From assembly GCA_950295325.1 (NCBI GenBank), contig OX485804.1:55802001-55850428 (forward strand): a stretch of 48,428 bases of DNA, in the 5' to 3' direction. Below, one piece after another: positions 32,899 to 42,255 of the stretch. Position 1 is the first letter of the stretch; each line of letters starts with the position of its first letter. The translations under genes were made by a program, and so were the position numbers. The notes under the pieces were generated by a model that searched no databases, was not told the DNA's origin, and was given only the letters and a program-made list of their open reading frames with translations. Origin of the DNA: Polytrichum commune. Its lineage: Eukaryota; Streptophyta; Polytrichopsida; Polytrichales; Polytrichaceae.

Positions 32899-35800
32899 CT
32901 AGTCCTCCTTTACTCTTGGAGATTGTAAACTTCTCAGGAAAATCACACCGCCACCAACAAGTAGTGCAAGCAGCACAGCAATTAAAACTGCATTCGCAAC
33001 ACACGTTGCAAGTTCCATTAGAACTCGAAAGGAAAAAAACAGACTCATGGAGGTATCCCATTACTTCAGTTATTGCATCTAACTTCAAGAAAATCAGAAG
33101 TTGGTTTTGGGCCATCTACCAGTAAAGCTTTGAACCGTAATATGTGGAATTTGAATAAGGCATACTTTGGTTCGTTAGAATCCCCTTTCAATTGCTAACA
33201 AAGACAACTTCTCAAAATTCATCAATACAATAATAGTAGATACACTGAGCACTTAAAGGAATCTTTTTAGCAACCTCTAATTGATGGCATTGAGAAAACT
33301 TACCAATAGTGGTGCTTATGAAAGTGATTGCCAATATGTATTTGCGATACCAAGGTAGCGCCGATTCTAGTGTGCAGTGTCTTTGCATGCTCTTAGCCTG
33401 CGAAGACTGCACCTTGAAATAACCTGGTTGCAGTTCTGCCAAGGTGATAGTCTGCCCTAATTTTGGAACCCCATGTACATCCCTCACTTCAGCATTGATT
33501 GTCACAGGGTTGGCATCCCAATCAATTGTAAAGGTTCCAAAATTTGCATAACCTGCAGAGAATGATCAGCACAAACGATTCCCAGGTCAGAAAAGTAAGT
33601 ATTTGCCATTCCCTCTTACCCTCCAAAAAGAATACATATTAAAATATGTCCGCAAAGTCCTTCAAAGAGACACCAAAGTAGGAATCTGGTGCCTCTTCAA
33701 AGGAATTTTCTAGAAAGAGCCCAATTTGAAGGTTGAGTGAAATTCCTTGGACCTCCACTTTCAATCCACAAAACATTTAGAGTACTTTAGAATCCAGATT
33801 ACAGACCTAAATTTCACAACCTGGCCCCACTCTTTTATCTTGTTCATGTAAGCATTCATTAAACTTGGGTCACTTTATGCATAACCTCCCAAACTTGCCT
33901 TTTAGCCAACTCACCAAGAGTTTGACCAGGAGAGATTACAGACAACTCTATTGAGTCTCAACACAAGAGGTTAGCATTGCATTTAAAATGTCCTGCTTTA
34001 CTTTAAACGAAGGGAAGTATGAAAGACAAGACCTTTATGCTCTATTCCAAAATTCGGCCAATTGCAATATCGATATATTCAATACAAGCCACATAAGGTT
34101 CAAGAATGTCAGGAAGGAATGGAAAGTGTTTTCTACCATAAACACATGAATTCGTGGCGCAGCGTGAATTTTTGACGCGCATAGTGTGAGGCAATAGCCA
34201 GCTACCTAATGCCAATATATATGAAAAAATAGTTGAGGCTTCTTCCTCCACAGCTTGAGTGAGGCCACTTGACGTGATATCATACACTGGATATGTAAGC
34301 CCACAATCGAAACGCGCAATTTCACCAAAATGCACGTCTCCACTAATAAATATAACACCGCCAGTCTGCAACATCATCAGGGGCAAAAAACTGTCACAAA
34401 GTTTTTATTTTATGTAACAATTTGGTTGTAATAGTATAATGTGGCACACAAGGAAGGAGGAAAACAAAGTAATGTTATTTTTCACAGCGATAATTGAAAT
34501 TTGTAGTTATATTTCAACATTTTAGTATTATCTAGCCTCTGGAAGTTTGTGATGAAGGTCCAGATTAGTCCAAGCAAGTGGTATGACGACTTTGCTCATG
34601 TCTCTAATCAACAGTCTGAAGTTGGCCTCCTTGCTGTTTTTTGTTTGTTGGTCCTAAAATGAAAACAACATACCTAAACCCTCAAGTCCGTGCTAGCTTA
34701 ACCTCTTTCAACAAATAATTAATAGCAGGAGTTCTGATCTGCTCCATACATTTGTATCACGAAGGAGGTCATACAGCTTATTTCGCTCTGTTGGAAACAT
34801 ACTCCATGATTCCACATGGAAGAAGGGTCGACTCATTGCTGAGAAGTTTGAGACCACCTGCAAAACAATTATCCCTAATATTCATCAAAAGATAGAAAAA
34901 CCTACAAAACTAAGCATTCTGTCCAACCTTCCTAATGTATATCCTGAAAGAAACTCTAATTTCAATACACTCTCTACCATTACATCCAGTCCAAGATACA
35001 CTACATTAAGAACTCATTAGAGCATCTTTTGTTGGAGGCCTATTTTGAAAGTTCGGTAAAACTCCTTGGACCTCCTCTACCAATTCAAAAAACATTAAGA
35101 GACCTTTAGGATCCCAAATAGGGTTTAACCCACAGCACTCACCACCCTAAATCTTAGCTCGGCCAATGCAAGGCTAGCTTGGCCCACTGATCCTAGTACA
35201 ACAAGGTAGAGAGCCGATTTTCTATAGCCCACCAGACTCTTTTCACATTTGCATGTTAATCTGAGGCTTAAGGCAAAATTTGCGTGCTTTTATGCATAAA
35301 GCTCTCAAATGCTTGCATATTTTTAGCCAACTCACTAAAAGTTTCACCTGGAGCTTTAAGAATAATAACTCTAATGTGAACCTTAAAAAAATGAGTATGG
35401 TGGACTCTTACCTGAATGGATGAACCGAAAATATGAATCTGAGCATCGCTGCTCCGCAACTCACTCTCAAGCCATTTCCATTGGACCTCCCCAAGTATTG
35501 TACCATCGCTATGCATGGGGTCCCTGTGATACCTGGTATCCAAAAGTATTACCTGTTTGAAAATTTTGTTTTAGCCTCACACCAAGTAAAAGAACCTGAA
35601 GAATGAAAATTTAATATAAAAATGCCCGAATTTGTGTAGCCCCTGAATAAATTTCAAATGATATAAGATTAGATGGGCCTTATTTTTATACTTCTTGTTG
35701 TTTGCTACCTTACACTACTCAGATTCACGAGGTTGGAATTTCAATGCATCCGCAAATGGATCTGAAGAAGCCAGAATCAACCACAAAAAGTATTGGAAGT

Positions 35801-38800
35801 GATCTCAAATTGTTAGAAATTATTGAAGTCTGCTGGCAGTGAGCCGTAAGAAGGCCACAGAGGTCCCCTTAATTATGTTGACTATTGAGCCTAGAATGCT
35901 TCACAAATTTTGAGCACGTAGTCCAATCTCTCTTAAACACATGTCTTTTTCATGTGCATTCTTAATTCTGCACCTAACCACCCACCACTCAAATTGAGGT
36001 GTCCAATTAAGATAAGTAACCAAATTAGGCCCACTTACTTTAGCAGGCTCAATGTGCAACCTTCAATTCGGGATGTCCAATTAGACTAGAACACTCTGAA
36101 TTCAATCCCTTAAATAGCATGAAGCGTTCACATTACAGAATCTTTGTCCCAAATTTGATTCAAGTGTGAACACGAGATCAAGCACTGACGAGCCAACAAG
36201 AAAGATACACGGCATTTTTGAAAGGATTACCTTTACTCTTTTTCCAACTGGCCCGTAAGTGTACGATGCATAAACACCTTGTTGCTTCCTCCTGCACAAG
36301 GAAAGTAAGACATGTTATTGCAACTCCGTTTCAGCCTCCGCAAATTAGAAGCCTAGTGAAATTATGTGTTACATATGGAGTCACACAAGCTACAACTGCT
36401 GAATCAAATTATTAGTTTTCCCAGCTAATAAAACCCCACAAAAATGGATAGAATAACAGCTCAGCAAGCTTCGGATATCTTCTGGTTTATAAGGCATTAG
36501 GTAAACAGGCCTTAACAGGACACTGTACCTCTGCACCCACTTGTAGGATATAAAACATGTAATTAGTGCGAGAAGATTGCCAAATCCAAATCGCGGCATA
36601 GCCATTTTCGGAGCTCATACGGAAAATTCATTCATAGTCAAAGTAAAGTTTCTTGAGCTCATTAAATGGTCATATAGCCCCCCCCCCCCAAAATTATGTG
36701 TACTATTGAGCCTAGAACAGTGAACAAGTTCTGAGCTCGTAGTCCAATCTTTTAAACACATGCCTTTTTGGTGTCCATTCTTACATTCACACCTAACCAC
36801 ACTCCACTCAAATATAGATGTCTGACTAAGAAAGGGAACCGAGTGAGGCCTGCATATCTTAATAATAGTACCTCATTTGATTATTTTATCATACTATGTA
36901 GAGCGGCATAAATCTCACCTTAAGCTATCAGAAGGTTCATCGAGAAAGTCAAGCATCAACTGCTGACTAAAATCTTTGCCATTGTACTCCTTGCCTGCGT
37001 CGTTCAAGCCATAATCATGATCATCCCATGTACCTATGATCTGATACACCAAAATAACCAATAAGAGATGAGTCAATTGCCAATGCTTTAAAAAAATAAT
37101 CAAGAAATTGCAGGAATATATTATTGTTAAAAATGCCTGGACCGGACCCTGGACCTGTTGGTACTATCTACACTAAGCTGCTATTATATATTAACCAACC
37201 CTAAACCTACAAAGTCTACAATTGCATTTTTCAGTTCTGGAAAAACACAATATTGTGAGGAGTTCATGTCACCAAAACTACTGAGGGATAGGGTTATAAT
37301 CTCAAAAAATCATGGTTTGGTAGGGCGTTTTGGCCCACTTTTGACATTCTATAATGTTTAAGGAGTCCTTAAGCATTATAGAATGTCAAAAAGTGGGCCA
37401 AAACGCCCTACCAAACCATAAATTTTTGAGAGACTTTAAGGATAACTTTAATTCTACATAACAAAAAACACTCTAACATTCGAGCTGTGACCCTATTGAA
37501 GTGGTGATAGTCATTATGAGATGTCATATATCTACTGCATCACACAAAAAGCTAGAAAGAACCATAGTTTGTTTTTCTCCCAGATTTTTTGCACAGGACA
37601 AAGGATGGAGCACGACGAGCATCACAAACTTCCAGAGGGAAAATTATCATGTAGAACAATAAAACTCTGAAGTAAGATCATGTTATAATCATACGATATT
37701 CGTATTTTCATCGACTATGTGCCAGATTATGCTACTACAAAGTGATTCATTACATAGGAATATCACATGTATTATGAGATATTTCCATTATACACTAATT
37801 GGTATACTAGTATTGATGTAATAATTTACATAATAGGTACACCACACTTTAGAAATTTGTGATTAATAGCACCTGAGCCTTGTTTTGAAGGGCTACATAA
37901 CCCGGCTGCTGGGTCTTCATGAGGTTATATTTCTCCTTCATTTCTTCAGGTGTGATAGGCCAAAAACGAGGGACATTCTTGAAGGGGCCTACAGTTCTCT
38001 TCTTCCCAAAGAATTTATTGGGCTCCTTCACATCTGCATAGATGTTATCCCCCAGCCATATAAACACGGTGGGATCGAACTCCAGAACTGCATCCCAGAT
38101 AGGCTGTCAAGCCAAATAGAAAGTTATGACCCTCACAAATCCAAAAGACAGATAATTTTACGACTCCACACAAGAATGATAATTTTAATGATAACCTCAC
38201 GCACAAAACACAGCTGAAACAAATAAATGCAGTGACCTAACATCATCATTATCATTGGTATGCAAGCCACAAGGTTAATACAAACCAATGTTGGATCGGT
38301 ATATAGGTGAGTGCTTGGTATCAAAACACAACATCCATAATGGTATCAAAGAACCTATTTGACCTGAATCATCGAAATTGTAATACTAGTCATATATTGA
38401 TACTTCGTGGGTACCACAAGATGAGAGAATCTTTGTATACCCGAGTCATTCTTTGGGTCAATACCATCCTAGAACCATAATGAGACTAGGGTAATTTTAC
38501 CTAGGTATGAAGGTTTTTGGATGGTATATGGACCCAAATGGTATTAAAAACAAATATATCCACATACCTGTGCCTTACTGGTATCGAATAATATGTGAAG
38601 TCCTTGTTATATATACCCATGTGGAATCAAAAAAAGGTGACACCAGCCCAACACTGGTACAAACAGTGTTCGAACTATGAACAGCTCATTGTGAGAAAAA
38701 CAATTTCAAATGTAGCTCATCGTCTGTGAATTATGAAAAATCAGAGATCAGGAAAAGAGGGAGGTGATTTATGAGATTTACCGAAATTACACAATTGATA

Positions 38801-39406
38801 GTTACAAATTCACCATTATGAAGTGCTTCAGGAGAAGACATTGCACCAGCGATGCGAGTAAATAACAGTAACCTAACAACTGAACGAATTCGTTGTGATA
38901 AACGTGCATTGCCTCAAGTTGTGCAACACTACCCAAGCTTGCACAAAGACAAGGACACTTGTGTAGTTACAGTATTTTGAGAGTCAACCAAACCAAAGAC
39001 CATGCCCAAACCATGGCGGTGGGCGGATGTCAAAGAAAAGATTTCATATCACCTTGGCAAAGAAAGAATTTCTCTGCAAAATTCCTGAGGGGAGAGAGGG
39101 AGAGAGAGAGAGAGAGAGAGATACCTGGGGTGCGCTCTGATTCGCGCACGATCCGAACGAGATTCGCGTGACAGGTTCCTCAGTTTGTTGAGCTGCAAGC
39201 GCCCTCACCATAGCCGGCTGTGGCTGTTGCAATAATAATACGTATATTATCATAATCATCAAAAGCAGCGACCCCACATGATGATTTCGCCTAAATTTCA
39301 TCAACCTGTATGGAGCTCCCTCTGCTGCTGCTGCCCCCATATCTTCCTCCATGTCTGTTTGCACCAGCTTCCGTTTCCTTCCTTCCTTCCTTCCTTCCTT
39401 CCTCAC
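32899..39406 (-). CDS. PhoD-like metallophosphatase (alkaline phosphatase D family), nine exons
   Basis: Exons on the minus strand: 39125-39406, 37873-38103, 36919-37040, 36231-36291, 35412-35552, 34750-34857, 34137-34365, 33304-33552, 32899-33023. All introns are GT..AG, and the joined frame is 515 codons plus stop with every phase matching. PhoD metal-site motifs occur in order: FGSCANQ (residues 84-90), WLGDNIYAD (110-118), GTWDDHDYG (174-182), ISGDVHFGE (322-330). The family hydrolyses phosphomono- or diesters using Fe/Ca-type metals. A basic stretch followed by a hydrophobic helix (about 45-59) suggests a signal peptide or anchor, and two hydrophobic segments (about 458-475 and 485-504) near the end suggest a membrane tail, so an endomembrane or cell-surface enzyme is inferred. 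The start is uncertain: Met1 lies just before a GGAA repeat coding KEGRKEGRK, and Met19, Met23 or Met36 are equally plausible. The substrate cannot be told. No clear polyadenylation signal was found. Confidence 0.93.
33690..33945. repeat. Repeat K, copy 2, PhoD intron 7
   Basis: TTCCTTGGACCTCCACTTTC, AAAACATTTAGAGTACTTTA, TTATGCATAACCTCCCAAAC and AGCCAACTCACCAAGAGTTT followed by ACCAGGAG align with intron 5. On the minus strand the last block reads PGQTLGELAKRQ. No inverted ends were recognised. Confidence 0.65.
35025..35385. repeat. Repeat K, copy 1, PhoD intron 5
   Basis: Shared with intron 7 in the same orientation: a CTCCTTGGACCTCC block, AAAACATTAAGAG-AC-TTTAG, TATGCATAA, then AGCCAACTCACTAAAAGTTT followed by ACCTGGAG. 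The order is kept, with repeat H inserted in the middle. The antisense frame reads PGETFSELAKNMQ and stays open from exon 5. Confidence 0.65.
35160..35240 (+). repeat. Repeat H, copy 2, inside PhoD intron 5
   Basis: GGCCAATGCAAGGCTAGCTT, GGCCCACTGATCCTAGTACA and ACAAGGTAGAGAGCCGATTT align with 171-258. It interrupts a second repeat that the intron shares with intron 7. Confidence 0.55.
35870..36045 (+). repeat. Dispersed repeat A, copy A5 (3' half), inside PhoD intron 4
   Basis: It contains TTGACTATTGAGCCTAGAAT, GTAGTCCAATCTCTCTTAAA, CACATGTCTTTTTCATGTGC, CACCACTCAAATTGAGGTGT and CCAATTAAGATAAGTAACC. The 5' half of the family is missing. It is in the same orientation as copy A4 in the neighbouring intron. 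Confidence 0.72.
36530..36855 (+). repeat. Dispersed repeat A, copy A4, inside PhoD intron 3
   Basis: It contains TTGTAGGATATAAAACATGT, GATTGCCAAATCCAAATCG, AGCTCATACGGAAAATTCAT, TACTATTGAGCCTAGAACAG and CACTCAAATATAGATGTCTG. A 12-base C run (36678-36689) stands where copy A1 has none. It is antisense to the gene. Confidence 0.75.
37301..37430. mobile_element. Near-perfect hairpin (MITE-like), 64-bp arms, PhoD intron 2
   Basis: Arm 37301-37364 pairs with arm 37366-37430 around a 1-base centre, with about six differences including a 1-base indel. The core GGTTTGGTAGGGCGTTTTGG pairs perfectly. It is the best preserved inverted repeat in the window, which suggests a recent insertion. No clear target duplication was found. 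Confidence 0.88.
39090..39122. repeat. GA/CT microsatellite at the PhoD exon 1 splice donor
   Basis: On the minus strand exon 1 ends ..CCCCAG and intron 1 starts GTATCTCTCTCTCT. The CT run therefore begins within the donor consensus region. Confidence 0.9.
39374..39402. repeat. TTCC/GGAA microsatellite at the PhoD start codon
   Basis: Seven or so TTCC units. On the minus strand they directly follow the first ATG and, if translated, code the KEGRKEGRK stretch. They may instead be 5' UTR if Met19 or a later Met is used. Confidence 0.88.
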
Positions 39407-40260
39407 TCAGACCGTAGACCCTGTAGACACACAGTCTGCCCTAATCTTGTAATATTGCTCCGGAAGAATGAACCAACCTCGACCTCGACCAATTCTCACA
39501 TGAATTTCTTTCCCCGCCAAATTCTAAGCTTCCCAATTGCTACAAATCCTCGGAGCGCCTATCCTCTGTGGATACCTTTCTTCACAATCTGCACAAGACA
39601 AAAGACAGCCAGCCAAATTGCAAGGATTTATCTTACCCAAATCAGGCGCCTTACAAAACCAGGTGCCCTAATATGCACAAGTCTACCCAATTCTGATAAA
39701 CTGTGACAAACCCCCACGAGCTAAGTCACCAAGCTCATTCATTCATCCATCCACCCCTGATGATCCTGATGATCATCATCAGCTCCAAGGGCCCTGGAAG
39801 ATCCCCGACCATCATCAGCACATAACTTAGCGAGAAATAGGAGGAGCACAAGTGGGAATGATTTGATAAGGACGATGCTCCAAGATCCCACGTAAGGTCA
39901 AGAGCCTTGAGTAATCCCCGCACCTAACTTTTTAGCTCTCTAAACAAAACAAAATGAATCCACTGCAACATCACCATCATCTTCAACACCGTAAGTATAG
40001 CAGTACTTTCCTTTCTTCCCTCCTAAGCTAAGATTTGTTCCTGCTGCCGACTCTGCCTGCTCTCAGCCTCCCATCAGTCTCTAAGTATTGTAGAAGGAAG
40101 TTAACTTAACGTAAGCTTACGAACATCACGACTGATTAAGTTCCACCGCATCAGGTTTTGTTTGTTACCAACCTACTTACCATGATTTGCTGTTTGGAAA
40201 GTTATTGTCTGAGTTGCATCCTTCCCTCAATTTTTGGAAAACCAGTTGTTGATGATGTTA
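39407..40260. other. Upstream region of the PhoD-like gene
   Basis: It should hold the 5' UTR and promoter. No convincing TATA box or initiator could be fixed by eye. GATGATCCTGATGATCATCA tracts lie near 39760. ORFs here (39278-39706 on plus, 39735-39923 on minus) lack domains and conserved starts. Confidence 0.45.
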
Positions 40261-40745
40261 GGGCCACTTCACACATGAGCCAAGCGCCATGACCATGAAA
40301 TTGTGAGAGCCCAAAAGAAAGTGTCCAAAGGCCGTCCCAAGTCACTTCCAAAATCATTAAGTGTGGTAAGGGGCCCTCAAGTGTAGTGTGAAGTCATATG
40401 TGCCAGGCCCTCAACCAAATGCTATTTCAATGAATCTCTGTTCACACATGATAAAATAAAATAGATCGATGGTTGTGAGATTTCGGAGTGCCATGGTCTA
40501 CCGGTTTTGTGTTAGGCCTACCTCCAAGAGGTGGTTTTGAAAATAATTCAAGTGACCATGAAACATGATCCAATTGGTGTCATGTAGGAATCTGTGTAGA
40601 CTTTACATCCATCTTGCATTCACTTACTTTGTTGGTCCCTCAAGCGTAGTGTGAAGTGAACTTGGACCGGCTCCACCTTTTCCACCAATGTGTGTGCTTG
40701 AAGTGCAATGGGCAAGGGCCCTCAATTTCGTGTGTGAAGTGGCCC
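40261..40745 (+). mobile_element. PIF/Harbinger-like MITE, copy B3, 485 bp
   Basis: It starts GGGCCACTTCACACATGAG and ends CGTGTGTGAAGTGGCCC. The flanks are TTA on the left and TAA on the right, so the expected TWA duplication is either imperfect or changed. It lies about 850 bp upstream of the start of the PhoD-like gene, so it could touch its promoter region. Confidence 0.82.
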
Positions 40746-41383
40746 TAAGTAGGGAGTTTGAGTTTGAGTTTTGAGTTTGTGGATGAAAACAAGCGTCTTT
40801 TTGAAACCGCATAGAATTGTTATAGAATTTGTGTGTGCTATTTTGAGACCGATTGACCCATCAGTCAAGGTCAAATACCTTATGATAGTCTAGTGGGACC
40901 CAATTGGAATGAATCAACAACAACACACTTGGACAAGTCATGTTTTTTTACCTTTCCCTCTTTTCAAATACCCAAAGTTAATTTTAACCTCATCATGTGA
41001 TTTTTGCTTATATATATAGAAAGAGAGAAAACAAAGTTCAACTTTTTATGCTTTTCCCTCCCTATATGTCACATGTTGATACATCTTCACAACATTCAGT
41101 AGCAATATTAGGAGGTACCCTTTGAGTACCCGCAATATTACCTCAACAAGAAGGGAAAAGCTTGCAAAGCAAGGGTGAATGAATGGATAATTAATCAAAT
41201 ATAGTAGCTTCAAAAAGGTTGCAAAGAGGTTTCCAATGCGGGTGTCGAAGACTTTTCCAAAAAGTGCAACTACTTTTTTGACCTCGCCAACTTTCCCATT
41301 GCTTTATAGTTATTTATAGTTATTTAGATTTGTTTAGATTGTAATTTAGCCTAGATTAGAACCTTTACCACGACTTGGCATTA
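40746..41383. other. No gene recognised
   Basis: A/T-rich DNA between the MITE copy B3 and the pogo-like element, with a GTTTGAG-rich start near 40755. Nothing else was seen. Confidence 0.5.
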
Positions 41384-41573
41384 CAGTCTACCCTCTATAA
41401 ATGTTAACCCTCGGGAGTGGATCAAAGTTAACATTTATAGAGGTGTTAACAGTTAACAATTATAAAATTACTTTTTTGAGCAATATACAAATCTTAACAT
41501 TTATAAATATAAGCAATTGTGAAGAGTCCTTGTGAGAGAATACCATTCATAAAATTGCAAACCCAATCAAAAC

Positions 41574-41579
41574 TTTATT
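41574..41579 (-). promoter_or_regulatory. Polyadenylation signal AATAAA of the pogo remnant
   Basis: TTTATT on the plus strand is AATAAA on the minus strand, placed just after the stop codon at 41591-41593. Its position relative to the ORF is what supports it; the hexamer alone is common in A/T-rich DNA. Confidence 0.45.
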
Positions 41580-41590
41580 CAATATCAAGT

Positions 41591-41932
41591 TTACAAATCA
41601 CGGGTGAAGTATGAATCAATGGTTCTTTGGTGAGATTCATCTGCATGCACAGCTTGCAAATATTTCTCAATCTGCACCAACAAACCCACATACTTGGACA
41701 CATCACATGAACGTGATTCCATGTACCTTCTAATGGTACCAAAACTAGATTGCAAGTCACTATAAGATGGAATGGGTTCCACCTCACACTCCTCTCCCTC
41801 ACAATCATCATCTGAGACATTAGAAGTCCCACCAATAGAGCCTAAAACATCCCATACATCCTCTTCGGTGACCTCATATGGATTGTAACTGGATGTGTAG
41901 TTTTTATCATCCATATTATGGTTGTATTTCAT
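41591..41932 (-). pseudogene. C-terminal remnant of a pogo/Tigger-type transposase, 113 codons, open
   Basis: An uninterrupted ORF inside the pogo-like element. It begins MKYNHNMDD, has an acidic middle (VSDDDCEGEECEVE), a helix with YVGLLVQIEKYLQ, and ends QRTIDSYFTRDL. Q-x-x-I-x-x-Y-F matches the PCNA-binding (PIP) box known at the end of pogo transposases. The CENP-B-like DNA-binding and DDE catalytic parts are absent, so it cannot transpose on its own. The ATG may be fortuitous. A minus-strand AATAAA follows the stop by about a dozen bases, so the real 3' end of the ancestral gene seems kept. Confidence 0.72.
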
Positions 41933-42200
41933 TCGTTAACATTTATAGAGTCAAATTTACAAAGAGGGGAGTACCATTTTGTTAACAGTTAACACGTTTA
42001 ACATTTATAGTGTGCAATATGTGGGGAGTAGAAGAAAGTTAACATTTAGAGAGGGTTAACACTTATAGGTGTAACATTTATAGAGGGTGGACTGTAGTTT
42101 TGTCCTACAAACCGACATAATGAATTCTAAGCATTGAAAGTAACTACCTAAATAAATAAATAAAAATAACCCAAGTGAAACTCAAAAGTAGGATTGCCTT

Positions 42201-42255
42201 TACTCTTGAAAGAGCATCAAATCGACATGTGCCAGTTTGATGCTCTTTTGAGAAG
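42201..42255. repeat. Short hairpin, arms about 20 bp
   Basis: CTTGAAAGAGCATCAAA (from about 42204) pairs with TTTGATGCTCTTTTGAG (42236-42252) around a 14-base loop. Weaker pairing may extend outward through AAGTAG and CTACTT. A precursor-like fold is possible, but there is no evidence of a small RNA. Confidence 0.6.

Larger units (their letters stand above)
41384..42094. mobile_element. pogo-like (Tc1/mariner superfamily) element, internally deleted, 711 bp
   Basis: The left end reads CAGTCTACCCTCTATAAATG. The right end, inverted, is the same with one mismatch, and the match continues for about 24 bp. Both ends are flanked by TA, the target duplication of Tc1/mariner elements. The CAGT start and CTCTATAAAT core resemble the plant pogo-type Emigrant/Lemi1 ends. 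Several further copies of GTTAACATTTATAGAG lie just inside both ends, as subterminal repeats. The element keeps only the last part of a transposase (41591-41932), so most of the coding region has been lost. Confidence 0.88.

Noticed and set aside
35268-35411. The PGETFSELAK segment as an extra PhoD exon
   Set aside because: Exon 5 already joins exon 6 in frame with family-like sequence across the join, and the segment belongs to a repeat also found in intron 7.
39278-39706. 142-codon plus-strand ORF
   Set aside because: It is antisense to the PhoD first exon and its upstream region and crosses the TTCC microsatellite; no domain.
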